Shown here: positions 7,944 to 15,609 of the stretch, piece after piece
How the letters are laid out: each line of letters starts with the position of its first letter
Position numbering within the stretch: the first letter of the stretch is position 1
DNA from: SIG78 sp045635745
GTDB lineage: Bacteria; Verrucomicrobiota; Lentisphaeria; Victivallales; Victivallaceae
Length of the DNA stretch: 23,247 nucleotides
Direction: 5' to 3'
NCBI GenBank assembly: GCA_045635745.1
Contig: JAZTWG010000064.1
Coordinates: 1-23,247 of the forward strand
The notes under the pieces: generated by a model
The model's input: only the letters and a program-made list of their open reading frames with translations
Database searches by the model: none
Told to the model about the DNA's origin: nothing
Position numbers and translations under genes: made by a program

Positions 7944-8921
7944 TTACGCATCAAAGGCGTGACCGGCAGAGCCGAGAACTTCCTTGTTCTTGCGGATGTA
8001 GAGCTTTTTGAGCTCATCACGGGCCGGGCCGAGATATTTGCGCGGGTCGAATTCTTCGGGCTTGTCGTTGAAGACCTTGCGGATGGCAGCGGTCATGGCC
8101 AGACGGCCGTCGGAGTCGATGTTGATCTTGCAGACAGCGCTCTTGGCAGCTTCGCGGAGCTGGTCTTCGCCGATACCGATGGCATCTTTGAGTTTACCGC
8201 CGTTGGCATTGATGATCGCCACCAGATCCTGCGGAACGCTGGAAGAACCGTGCAAAACGATCGGGAATCCGGGGATGCGCTTTTCGATTTCAGCAAGGAT
8301 GTCCAAACGGATTTTCGGATCGTCGCCGGGCTTGAATTTGTAAGCACCGTGAGAAGTACCGATGGCGATGGCCAGAGAGTCAACGCCGGTAGCCTTGACG
8401 AAGGCTTCCACTTCATCGGGTTCGGTGTAGGTGTGCTTTTCAGCCTTGACATCGTCTTCGATACCGGCCAGCACGCCGAGTTCGCCTTCCACGGTCACAT
8501 CGTGAGCGTGGGCGTATTCCACGACCTTCTTGGTCACTGCAATATTTTCTTCAAAGGAGAGGTGGGATCCGTCGATCATCACCGAGCTGAAACCGTAGTC
8601 GATGCAGCTTTTGCAGGTTTCAAAATCCGGACCATGGTCGAGGTGCAGCACGATCGGAATAGCTTTGCCGTTGTTGATTTCTTTGGCATATTCAACCGCA
8701 CCCTGGGCCATGTAGCGCAGCAGAGTCTGGTTGGCATACTGACGGGCGCCTTTGGAAACCTGAAGAATCAGCGGGGATTCGGTTTCGACGCAAGCCTGAA
8801 TGATGGCCTGGAGCTGTTCCATGTTGTTGAAGTTGTAGGCGGGGATGGCGTAGCCACCCTTGACGGCTTTGGCAAACAGCTCGCGGGTGTTGACCAAACC
8901 GAGATCCTTGTAGTTGACCAT
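7944..8921 (-). CDS. fba: Class II fructose-bisphosphate aldolase
   Basis: Zinc-dependent aldolase that reversibly splits fructose 1,6-bisphosphate into dihydroxyacetone phosphate and glyceraldehyde 3-phosphate. At 325 residues it has the class II layout: YAIPAYNFNNMEQLQAI near the N-terminus, HLDHGPDFETC with catalytic Asp95 and zinc ligand His96, VEGELGVLAG, IGTSHGAYKF with His191, and VLHGSSSVP with His224. The HLDHG form suggests the IIB-like subgroup, which also contains tagatose-bisphosphate aldolases; fructose bisphosphate is the more likely substrate beside a glycolytic enolase a few kilobases away. The start has AGGAG about 9 bases upstream. It is a single-gene unit with its own promoter (8998-9025) and terminator (7883-7920). 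Confidence 0.95.
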   Translation of the reverse strand: MVNYKDLGLVNTRELFAKAVKGGYAIPAYNFNNMEQLQAIIQACVETESPLILQVSKGARQYANQTLLRYMAQGAVEYAKEINNGKAIPIVLHLDHGPDFETCKSCIDYGFSSVMIDGSHLSFEENIAVTKKVVEYAHAHDVTVEGELGVLAGIEDDVKAEKHTYTEPDEVEAFVKATGVDSLAIAIGTSHGAYKFKPGDDPKIRLDILAEIEKRIPGFPIVLHGSSSVPQDLVAIINANGGKLKDAIGIGEDQLREAAKSAVCKINIDSDGRLAMTAAIRKVFNDKPEEFDPRKYLGPARDELKKLYIRKNKEVLGSAGHAFDA

Positions 8922-8997
8922 GATAAATCGACTCCTGTTATAAAACTATTAAAAAATCAATCGGATTGTTTTACAATACCGATACTGCATATTTTAT

Positions 8998-9025
8998 AAG
9001 ATAGCTCAAAAATGGTTTTTTTCAA
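8998..9025 (-). promoter_or_regulatory. Candidate promoter for fba
   Basis: On the minus strand TTGAAA (9020-9025), 16 bases, TATCTT (8998-9003), about 75 bases upstream of the fba start. It is back to back with the plus-strand promoter at 9075-9103. Confidence 0.4.
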
Positions 9026-9074
9026 GTATAAAAGCTTATTTTACAGCAAAATCATCGTTTTCGCGGTGTATTGA

Positions 9075-9103
9075 TTGCAAATAAAGGCTCTGGCTGCTAT
9101 ATT
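9075..9103 (+). promoter_or_regulatory. Strong candidate promoter for the GT9-like half gene
   Basis: TTGCAA (9075-9080), 17 bases, TATATT (9098-9103), about 30 bases before the TTG start at 9133. The same box pair with the same spacing occurs before the LacI-type gene at 21930-21958. Confidence 0.6.
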
Positions 9104-9132
9104 AAATTTTATCTGGAAAGGAAAATTATTTT

Positions 9133-9726
9133 TTGAAAAGATTCTTAAAACTGTTTTTCCGCAGTATCAGGCGGGGTGGCGAAATTGCCGGGTTTATATT
9201 CTGCAAACTTGTTTTCGGATGCAGATCTTCAAGTTCCGGCGGTTTGACGGTTATTATTCAGGATCAGATGCAAGATGTTTTTGCTCAAAATCTTTCCGTC
9301 TGGCGTTCGAGTGAAATGCTGTGCTGTAAGCCGCTGGTTCTGGTGTGCGATCTGAGCAATGCCGGTCTGGCGGAATCTTCAGGTATGTTTGACCGGATCA
9401 TTGCTGTCGATTTCCGGAAAGCCGACCGGTTTTATAACTGTTTTTACCGGTGGCAGATATTGCTGCAATTGCGGAAACTCCATGCCGGAAAAGCGGTGCA
9501 GGCGCTGGTCTCCGGCAAAACTTATTTCTCTGACTGCATGCTGCTGGCGATCCGTTCGCCGCAGAAATATGTTCTGGTTGACTGCATTTACAATGTCCGG
9601 TACAGCGGGGTGTTCTACGAGGCGCTGCGTACAAAGTTTTTTATGCATACCATGCCGTACCGCATTGAGCTGGAAGTTGAAGAAAATATCCGCAATTTTG
9701 CCGGTTTTTGCAGTAATAAACCGTGA
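9133..9726 (+). CDS. GT9 (heptosyltransferase-like) N-terminal domain only, probably truncated
   Basis: A 197-residue product starting at TTG 9133, with AAAGGA (9117-9122) 10 bases upstream. After a basic, hydrophobic N-terminus (MKRFLKLFFRSIRRGGEIAG), the pattern from about residue 38 resembles the first Rossmann domain of family 9 glycosyltransferases, which add heptose or other sugars to lipopolysaccharide core: GLTVIIQDQMQDVF, then CKPLVLVCDLSNAGLAES, then MFDRIIAVDFRK, then YRWQILLQLRKL. The reading stops right after IELEVEENIRNF, which corresponds to the linker before the sugar-nucleotide-binding C-terminal domain in full-length enzymes of ~320-360 residues. The missing half is not in any frame downstream. 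The gene keeps a good promoter, a ribosome site and a terminator hairpin that contains its stop codon, so it may be a remnant or a stable single-domain protein. Family assignment is tentative. Confidence 0.5.
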   Translation: MKRFLKLFFRSIRRGGEIAGFIFCKLVFGCRSSSSGGLTVIIQDQMQDVFAQNLSVWRSSEMLCCKPLVLVCDLSNAGLAESSGMFDRIIAVDFRKADRFYNCFYRWQILLQLRKLHAGKAVQALVSGKTYFSDCMLLAIRSPQKYVLVDCIYNVRYSGVFYEALRTKFFMHTMPYRIELEVEENIRNFAGFCSNKP

Positions 9727-9750
9727 TCCGGCTGGTGCCGGATCACGGTT
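9719..9750. terminator. Shared hairpin between the convergent GT9-like gene and gltX
   Basis: A perfect 14-base-pair stem, AACCGTGATCCGGC (9719-9732) with GCCGGATCACGGTT (9737-9750), loop TGGT. The plus-strand stop codon (9724-9726) lies inside the left arm. A run of eight T (9765-9772) follows 14 bases later on the plus strand; on the minus strand the stem is followed by TTATTACTGC. Probably a bidirectional terminator, though neither tail is ideal. Confidence 0.65.
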
Positions 9751-9785
9751 CAGATTCGGATGCTGTTTTTTTTGCGGCGATTTAT

Positions 9786-11243
9786 TTATGCCAGACGTGC
9801 CAATGCCTGATCAATACGTTTGAGCGCTTCGGCTTTGCCCAGCACGGTCATGATTTCGCCGGGGCCGGCGGGGGTCACGGCACAGCCGGAAACCGCTATG
9901 CGCAGCGCCCACATGGGCAACCCGAGTTTCATTTCTTTATTCTGGGCGTAGTTTGTCACCAAAGCGGTGATGGCTTCGGCGTTCCACTCATTCAAAGCTT
10001 CGTACATGCCGCGGAGATCCTGCAGAATGGTCAGCGCGATCTCCGGATTGCATTTGCTCTTTTTATTGTTGAACAAACTTACATCAAATTCGGGCAGTTC
10101 CAGCAAAAATGCGATCTTTTCCGGGATTTCCGACAATATTTCAGTACGGGGCTGGAGCAAGCCGGCAAGCATATCCCACCACGGTTCCACTATAGTGCCG
10201 GAAACTTTGGCAAAATCTTTGGAACACTTGGCGAAATCTTCCGGCGGCATGGCCTTGATGTATTCGGCGTTCATCCATTTGAGCTTGTCGTAATCAAAAA
10301 CGGCCGCAGATTTATTGAGTCCGCTGATCTTGAACATGGCAACGAGCTCTTCAAAGGTGAAGATCTCCCGGTCGTTTTTAGGCGACCAGCCCAGCAATGC
10401 TATATAGTTTACAATGGCTTCCGGCAGATAACCTTCGGCCGCAAGGCTTTCAAAACTCACCGAACCGTGGCGTTTGGAAAGTTTGGCAATGGTGCCGTCT
10501 TCGTTGCGCCCCATGATCATAGGCAGATGCACATATTCCGGCGGCTGCCAGCCGAATGCGGCATAGAGCAGGTTGTATTTGGGGGTGCTGGGCAGATATT
10601 CACTGCCGCGGACCACATGGGTTATATTCATGGTGTGGTCGTCAATAACGTTGGCAAAGTTGTAAGTGGGCATACCGTCACGTTTGAGCAGTATCTGATC
10701 GTCCAGTACTTTGTTTTCAATGGTTATTTCGCCGAAAACCGCATCGGTATAGGTGGAGATACCTTCCCGGTTGATTTTCTGACGGATGGCAAAAGGTTCG
10801 CCTGCTGCTACTCTGGCCTGGGCCACTGCCGGATCAAGATCGCGGCAATGACATTCCTGATCGGGATTTTCGGAAACATCTTCGCCATTGCTGTCATGCT
10901 CGGTCTTGTCGCAGAAGCAATAATATGCGGCACCTGATTTCACCAGCTCTTCGGCGTAGGGTTTGTACATGTTTTTTCGTTCGCTCTGGACGTAGGGGCC
11001 GTATTCACCGCCGACATCCGGCCCTTCGTCGTGGATCAGTCCGGCGGTGGCGAGAGTACGGTAAATGACATCGACCGCGCCTTCCACATAGCGGTTCTGG
11101 TCAGTATCTTCAATGCGCAGAATAAATTTTCCGCTCTGGCTTTTGGCGATCAGATAGGCATAAAGCGCTGTACGCAGATTCCCCACATGCATAAAGCCGG
11201 TGGGGCTGGGGGCAAAACGGGTACGGACAGTATTGGAACTCAT
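9786..11243 (-). CDS. gltX: Glutamate--tRNA ligase
   Basis: Class I aminoacyl-tRNA synthetase that charges tRNA-Glu (and in many bacteria also tRNA-Gln for later amidation). It is 485 residues, normal for bacterial GluRS. The N-terminus RTRFAPSPTGFMHVGNLRTA carries the HIGH-type motif (HVGN, 19-22) and KLSKR at 254-258 is the KMSKS-type loop. A C-x-C pair at 109/111 and another at 131/133 form the zinc-binding insert known from E. coli GluRS. Other family landmarks are RIEDTDQNRY and GMPTYNFANVIDDH. The start has AAAGG about 10 bases upstream. Whether it is discriminating or also misacylates tRNA-Gln is not visible here. Confidence 0.97.
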   Translation of the reverse strand: MSSNTVRTRFAPSPTGFMHVGNLRTALYAYLIAKSQSGKFILRIEDTDQNRYVEGAVDVIYRTLATAGLIHDEGPDVGGEYGPYVQSERKNMYKPYAEELVKSGAAYYCFCDKTEHDSNGEDVSENPDQECHCRDLDPAVAQARVAAGEPFAIRQKINREGISTYTDAVFGEITIENKVLDDQILLKRDGMPTYNFANVIDDHTMNITHVVRGSEYLPSTPKYNLLYAAFGWQPPEYVHLPMIMGRNEDGTIAKLSKRHGSVSFESLAAEGYLPEAIVNYIALLGWSPKNDREIFTFEELVAMFKISGLNKSAAVFDYDKLKWMNAEYIKAMPPEDFAKCSKDFAKVSGTIVEPWWDMLAGLLQPRTEILSEIPEKIAFLLELPEFDVSLFNNKKSKCNPEIALTILQDLRGMYEALNEWNAEAITALVTNYAQNKEMKLGLPMWALRIAVSGCAVTPAGPGEIMTVLGKAEALKRIDQALARLA

Positions 11244-11300
11244 AAAATGAATACCTTTCGTGATGATGGTTTAATTGTTTTTTTCTGCTTATTACCCTAT

Positions 11301-11329
11301 AAAATACACTCAAAGATGCCATCTTGCAA
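11301..11329 (-). promoter_or_regulatory. Candidate promoter for gltX
   Basis: On the minus strand TTGCAA (11324-11329), 17 bases, TATTTT (11301-11306), about 60 bases upstream of the gltX start. It is divergent from the promoter at 11370-11397. Confidence 0.5.
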
Positions 11330-11369
11330 ATACAGCTTGATTTTTTGCCGTTTTTTTTATAAAATGGAT

Positions 11370-11411
11370 TTGACATTTAGTTGAAAAATGTTACCTTATT
11401 CCTGATAAGGT
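11370..11411 (+). promoter_or_regulatory. Candidate promoter with inverted repeat across the -10 box
   Basis: TTGACA (11370-11375), 16 bases, TACCTT (11392-11397). The -10 box overlaps a perfect inverted repeat, ACCTTAT (11393-11399), TCCTG, ATAAGGT (11405-11411). A repeat in this position is a plausible operator or 5'-end hairpin for the gene at 11457. Confidence 0.5.
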
Positions 11412-11456
11412 TTATTCTGTTTTACGTCTTGGTTGATTTTGCCGGAGATATGTTTT

Positions 11457-12227
11457 ATGAAAATAAGTTGCCCTGTATGCGGTCAGCATTTTGAAGTTGA
11501 AGCCAATATTCTTGAGCGTTACTTCCGCTGTACGGAGTGTAAAACCCTTTTTTGCGGCCTTAATGCAAAGGTGGTCAAAGAACGTAAATTCCGGCGCAAA
11601 AGCGAAGCAATGGAAGACGAAATAGGCGAAATTACCGGATTGGAAGATGCTGTTGAGGAAAATACCGGCGATACCAGTGCTGCAATAACAGTGGAGGATG
11701 GCGCAGTGCCGGCAGATGCAGTGGAACTGCAGAAGGCTGACGAATCATATTGGAACGATGTGCTGGAGTCAGATGCTTGTGATCGCGAACGGGATGCCGG
11801 AATATTCCGGTTGAAATTTGATATGTTAAAATGGTTGCCGGTTGCATGTCTGGTGCTTCTGCTGATAACATTTATTCTGGCGCTGGTGACCAAATCCAAA
11901 GTTGATGATTTGATCGCCGGATACGAAGAATTCAGCAGTAGAAGTACTTTGTTCTCAACCCGACTGGATCTCGTTGAACAGCAGAATGGCAAAACAGCAC
12001 AGCAGCTTCATCAATTGAAAAGTAATGTGGAAAAATTGACCGGTGTCTGCGAGCATATCAACAGTAAGCTCAATGAGCAGGTTGCCGCCGGAAAAGCTTT
12101 TAATCCGGAAAAAACTTCCGGTGAAATTCAGCAGCTTTATAAAGAACTTGCCGAATGCAGAAAAAAACTTGCCGAACTGGAAGCTGATATGCGTAAAAGC
12201 ATTGCCGGTCAGAAAGCTTCCCAATAA
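11457..12227 (+). CDS. Zinc-ribbon, single-membrane-helix, coiled-coil protein of unknown function
   Basis: A 256-residue protein, starting at ATG 11457 with GGAG at 11444-11447; TTG 11433 is in frame but has no supporting site. It has three visible parts. Residues 1-36 form a zinc ribbon (CPVC at 5-8 and CTEC at 25-28) like the short N-terminal ribbons often found on bacterial membrane proteins. A charged, low-complexity acidic linker follows, about 45-115. One membrane helix lies at about 124-145 (WLPVACLVLLLITFILALVT). From about 150 to the end, the sequence shows heptad-like spacing with repeated K/E/L/Q, suggesting a coiled coil outside the membrane, ending with YKELAECRKKLAELEADMRK. The layout suggests a sensor or scaffold with the zinc ribbon in the cytoplasm. 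I do not recognise the family. It lies alone between gltX and ddh. Confidence 0.75.
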   Translation: MKISCPVCGQHFEVEANILERYFRCTECKTLFCGLNAKVVKERKFRRKSEAMEDEIGEITGLEDAVEENTGDTSAAITVEDGAVPADAVELQKADESYWNDVLESDACDRERDAGIFRLKFDMLKWLPVACLVLLLITFILALVTKSKVDDLIAGYEEFSSRSTLFSTRLDLVEQQNGKTAQQLHQLKSNVEKLTGVCEHINSKLNEQVAAGKAFNPEKTSGEIQQLYKELAECRKKLAELEADMRKSIAGQKASQ

Positions 12228-12281
12228 ACTGATCTTTGGGCGGATATAGCGGTCAAAGCAAATTGCATTTGCTTGAAATGC

Positions 12282-12323
12282 AGAATCAATGCAGTTTTTT
12301 TGCAGAAAAACTGCATTGATTCT
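12282..12323. repeat. Perfect 18-base-pair inverted repeat upstream of ddh
   Basis: Left arm AGAATCAATGCAGTTTTT (12282-12299), loop TTGCAG, right arm AAAAACTGCATTGATTCT (12306-12323). A smaller imperfect palindrome, GCAAAT-TGC-ATTTGC, lies just before it at about 12258-12272. The stem could end transcription of the zinc-ribbon gene, but no T-run follows on either strand. Its last base touches the -35 box of the ddh promoter. Confidence 0.85.
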
Positions 12324-12351
12324 TGTAAATAAAAGCTTGTCAAATTATATT
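12323..12351 (+). promoter_or_regulatory. Candidate promoter for ddh
   Basis: TTGTAA (12323-12328), 17 bases, TATATT (12346-12351), about 65 bases before ATG 12418. The -35 box adjoins the long inverted repeat at 12282-12323. Confidence 0.5.
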
Positions 12352-12417
12352 AATACAATTTTTACTGTTGCTTATCAAGTAAAATGATGTGTGATTTCTA
12401 ACAATTCAGGAGTTTTT

Positions 12418-13413
12418 ATGGAAAAAATCAGAGTTCTTGTTGTCGGTTACGGCAACGTTGGCCGTGGAGTGCTGCTTTCGCTGGCTAATCAGGCGGATAT
12501 GGAAGTTGTGGGTATTGCCAGCCGTTCGGTTGAGCGCGTGCAGAAAAGTGTCAAAGATATTCCGGTGGTTTCCATAAACGATCCCGATGAATATCTGGCA
12601 CTCAAGCCGGATGTGGCAATCCTCTGCGGCGGCAGTAAAAATGATTTGCCCCAGCAGGGGCCTGAAATCGTCAAGTACCTCAATACCGTTGACAGTTTTG
12701 ATAATCACAGCTGCATACCACAGTATCATGCTGCAATGGATGCGGCAGCCAGAGTTGCGGGACATGTGGCAGTGATCTCCACGGGTTGGGACCCGGGGAT
12801 CTTTTCGTTGGAACGCACGCTTGCAAATGCGTTTCTGCCCGGAGCCCGGAGCTATGGCTTCTATGGACTTTCGCCCGCCGGCGGTTTGAGTATGGGGCAC
12901 AGCGATGCTCTGCGTACGATCAAAGGCGTTGCCGATGCCCGGCAGTTTACCCACGCAGTGCCGGAAGCCATTGAAAAAGTCCGCAAGGGGGAAAATCCGG
13001 AGTTTGAAGCCGGCGATATGCACACCAGAGAATGCTTTGTGGTGCTGGAAGAAGGCGCCGATGCCGCCGCAATCGAAGCGGAAATCAAGGCTATGCACGG
13101 ATACTTTGCTCCTTATAAAACAATTGTAAACTTTGTTTCGCAGGAAGAACTCAACCGTAAATACACCGGTTTTCCGCACGACGGCTGCGTGGTGGCTGCC
13201 TCCACTACCGGCAACGGCAATCCGGCAACGGTGGAATACCGCTGCACCTGGGCTTCCAATCCCGAAGCTACTGCCAATGTGCTGGTTGCACATGCACGGG
13301 CGGCGGTGCGTATGAATAAAGCCGGCGATTGCGGAGCCAAGACCATACTGGATATTCCGCCGAAAATGCTTTCGCCCCTGAGTTACGAAGAATTATTGAA
13401 AAAATTTATGTAA
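12418..13413 (+). CDS. ddh: meso-diaminopimelate D-dehydrogenase
   Basis: NADPH-dependent enzyme that makes meso-2,6-diaminopimelate from tetrahydrodipicolinate in one step, feeding peptidoglycan and lysine synthesis. The 331-residue protein matches the Corynebacterium Ddh pattern from end to end: dinucleotide-binding GYGNVG (10-15), VDSFDNHSCIP, ISTGWDPGIFSLER (STGWDPG at 121-127), GGLSMGHSDALRTIKGV with His161-Ser162-Asp163, AVPEAIEKVRKGE, TRECFVVLE, TGFPHDG and a C-terminus LLSP-like MLSPLSYEELL. Start ATG 12418 has AGGAG (12408-12412) 5 bases upstream; an in-frame start at 12391 lacks such support. It forms a single-gene unit ahead of rplM and has no neighbouring lysine genes in the window. 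Confidence 0.93.
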   Translation: MEKIRVLVVGYGNVGRGVLLSLANQADMEVVGIASRSVERVQKSVKDIPVVSINDPDEYLALKPDVAILCGGSKNDLPQQGPEIVKYLNTVDSFDNHSCIPQYHAAMDAAARVAGHVAVISTGWDPGIFSLERTLANAFLPGARSYGFYGLSPAGGLSMGHSDALRTIKGVADARQFTHAVPEAIEKVRKGENPEFEAGDMHTRECFVVLEEGADAAAIEAEIKAMHGYFAPYKTIVNFVSQEELNRKYTGFPHDGCVVAASTTGNGNPATVEYRCTWASNPEATANVLVAHARAAVRMNKAGDCGAKTILDIPPKMLSPLSYEELLKKFM

Positions 13414-13429
13414 AACAACGCTTTACGAC

Positions 13430-13457
13430 TTGTAAAATTGTAAAAGTGTGTTAAATT
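13430..13457 (+). promoter_or_regulatory. Candidate promoter for rplM-rpsI
   Basis: TTGTAA (13430-13435), 16 bases, TAAATT (13452-13457). It gives a leader of about 110 bases before rplM, long enough for control by a ribosomal protein. Confidence 0.45.
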
Positions 13458-13474
13458 AATAAAACTTGATTTTT

Positions 13475-13508
13475 ATCGGGGAATATCTGCCAAACCCGAT
13501 CGGCATAT
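13475..13508 (+). promoter_or_regulatory. Possible structured leader of rplM
   Basis: ATCGGG (13475-13480) can pair with CCCGAT (13495-13500). An overlapping, mutually exclusive pairing joins ATAT-CT-GCC (13483-13491) with GGC-ATAT (13502-13508). L13 leader RNAs are known before rplM in other bacteria; I see no direct match to them, so this is only a candidate. Confidence 0.25.
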
Positions 13509-13573
13509 ATTTCTCTTTGAAAAGCAGGTAGTAAGCAATTAACAGTTATTCATTAACCAAAAGAAGAACAAGA

Positions 13574-14005
13574 ATGAAAACTTATCTGGCAAAAGTCGGA
13601 GAAGTCCAGCGTGAATACATCCTGTTCGACGCTTCTGAGGCTCCGGTGGGCCGTCTGGCAGTTATGATTGCCAACGCTCTTCGCGGCAAGGACAAACCGA
13701 CCTTCACTCCGCACATTGATACCGGTGCTTTCGTCATCGTGATCAATGCTGAAAAGGCTGTCTTCACCGGCAGCAAGTCCGTAAACAAGATCTATGTCGA
13801 TTACTCCGGCTATCGCAGTGGCCGCAAAGAGTACACTGCCAAAGAGATCCGCGAAAAGGATCCTGCCCGTTTGATCAAATCGGCAGTTTGGGGCATGTTG
13901 CCGCACGGTCGTCTTGGCCGTCAGCAGTTTGCCAAACTCAAGGTCTATGCCGGCAGCGAGCATCCGCACGCCGCTCAGAACCCGCGTAAAATCACCGTCA
14001 AGTAA
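13574..14005 (+). CDS. rplM: 50S ribosomal protein L13
   Basis: Early-assembling protein of the large ribosomal subunit. The 143-residue product is the normal length and has the L13 pattern: YILFDASEAPVGRLAVMIANALRGKDKPTFTPHIDTGAFVIV in part, NAEKAVFTGSK, YSGYRSGRKEYTAKEI, then AVWGMLPHGRLGRQ and the end region YAGSEHPHAAQNP. An A/G-rich stretch (AAGAAGAAC) precedes the ATG. It is followed 12 bases later by rpsI, the near-universal L13-S9 pair. Confidence 0.98.
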   Translation: MKTYLAKVGEVQREYILFDASEAPVGRLAVMIANALRGKDKPTFTPHIDTGAFVIVINAEKAVFTGSKSVNKIYVDYSGYRSGRKEYTAKEIREKDPARLIKSAVWGMLPHGRLGRQQFAKLKVYAGSEHPHAAQNPRKITVK

Positions 14006-14017
14006 GGAACAGAAATC

Positions 14018-14413
<396 letters not shown>

Positions 14414-14440
14414 AAGTTTTTTTCCAACTGGAATTTTTTC

Positions 14441-14475
14441 AAAAAGGGGTCCGACTCAAATCGGTCCCCTTTTTT
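14441..14475 (+). terminator. Rho-independent terminator after rpsI
   Basis: AAAAGGGG-T-CCGA pairs with TCGG-T-CCCCTTTT around a CTCAAA loop (one T-T mismatch), followed directly by a run of T to 14475. It ends the rplM-rpsI unit 49 bases before argC, for which I see no clear separate promoter. Confidence 0.85.
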
Positions 14476-14523
14476 CGTTTTTTATCGGGATTTATTACCC
14501 ACAAAAGAAAGTTTTTTGTTAAA

Positions 14524-15555
14524 ATGGCTGAAAAAATCAAAGTGGCAGTTGTCGGTGCCTCCGGTTATTCCGGGGAGGAATTGGTGCGCTTGCTGCTCAA
14601 GCACCCCAATGTGGAACTTACTGCCATAACGAGCCGTGCCAATGCCGGAAAATGTATTGGCGAAGTTTATCCGAGATTTGCCAAAAGCGATCTCAAGTTC
14701 TGCAATCCTGACGTTTCTGAGCTGACCAAACTTGCCCAGGTGGCGTTTCTGGCGCTGCCGCACGGATTGGCAACAGAATACGCGATCCCGCTTTTGAAGG
14801 CCGGTATGATCGTTATTGATATTTCTGCAGACTTCCGTTTGCGCAGTACTGCCAAATATGAAGAGTACTATGGTGAACCGCATCCGGCTCCGGAATTGCT
14901 CAAACAGGCAGTTTACGGCCAACCCGAGCGTTATCGTGAACAGCTCAAAACGGCTAATCTGATTGCCTGTGCCGGATGTTATCCCACCAGCTGTATTCTG
15001 CCGTCGGCGCCGCTGCTGGCTGCCAAGCTGGTCAAACCTGAAGGCATTGTTATCTGCAGTGCATCCGGTGTCAGCGGTGCCGGCCGCAAGGTTGCCGAAG
15101 CGTACATTTTCCCGGAATGCAACGAAAGCTTCAAAGCTTACGGCGTAGTCGGGCACCGGCACACTCCTGAAATCGAGCAGGAATTTGCGGTGGCCGCTGG
15201 TGTTGAAGAGCTGCAGCTCAACTTTATACCGCATCTGGCGCCGTTCAATCGCGGGATCAACTCCACGATCGTATACAACCTGATGCCGGGTGTAACGCTC
15301 GATGATGTCAAACGTGTTTACGACGAAGCTTATGGCAATGAAGAATTTGTCATGGTGCTGCCGCCGAAAAAGCCGGCTGATGTCAAATATGTGACGATGA
15401 GTAACTGCTGCCAGATCGGTTACAATATGGATCCGCGTACCAATAAACTTATTGTTACCAGCTGTATTGACAATCTGACCAAGGGTGCTTCCGGTCAGGC
15501 GATCCAGTGCATGAATATCCGTATGGGATTGGCTGAAAACGCCGGTCTGCTCTGA
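14524..15555 (+). CDS. argC: N-acetyl-gamma-glutamyl-phosphate reductase
   Basis: NADPH-dependent third step of arginine synthesis, reducing N-acetylglutamyl phosphate to the semialdehyde. The 343-residue protein has the nucleotide-binding start VAVVGASGYSGEELVRLL, then FLALPHGLA, the DISADFRLR motif and the active-site ACAGCYPTSCILP with Cys152 as the probable catalytic residue. SGVSGAGRK, GHRHTPEIEQE, FIPHLAPFNRGI and the end GASGQAIQCMNIRMGL are further family landmarks. This is the ordinary full-length form. Only a weak purine stretch (AAGAAAG, about 13 bases away) precedes the ATG. No other arg gene is nearby. It ends at the strong hairpin at 15567-15604. Confidence 0.96.
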   Translation: MAEKIKVAVVGASGYSGEELVRLLLKHPNVELTAITSRANAGKCIGEVYPRFAKSDLKFCNPDVSELTKLAQVAFLALPHGLATEYAIPLLKAGMIVIDISADFRLRSTAKYEEYYGEPHPAPELLKQAVYGQPERYREQLKTANLIACAGCYPTSCILPSAPLLAAKLVKPEGIVICSASGVSGAGRKVAEAYIFPECNESFKAYGVVGHRHTPEIEQEFAVAAGVEELQLNFIPHLAPFNRGINSTIVYNLMPGVTLDDVKRVYDEAYGNEEFVMVLPPKKPADVKYVTMSNCCQIGYNMDPRTNKLIVTSCIDNLTKGASGQAIQCMNIRMGLAENAGLL

Positions 15556-15566
15556 AGCAAACAATA

Positions 15567-15604
15567 GGGAAATGGCTGAAAAGCCGTTTCCCTTATTTTT
15601 TATT
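15567..15604 (+). terminator. Rho-independent terminator between argC and recN
   Basis: GGGAAATGGCT (15567-15577) pairs with AGCCGTTTCCC (15582-15592) around a GAAA tetraloop (one T-G wobble), followed by TTATTTTTTATT. The T-run ends only about 5 bases before the recN start codon at 15610. Confidence 0.85.
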
Positions 15605-15609
15605 CAACT

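Noticed and set aside
7959..8999. 346-codon plus-strand open frame across fba
   Set aside because: Antisense shadow of the aldolase gene; long open frames opposite conserved genes are common in this window (also over ddh and argC).
9723..10937. 404-codon plus-strand open frame across gltX
   Set aside because: It lies antisense to a clear glutamyl-tRNA synthetase and its translation has no recognisable domain.
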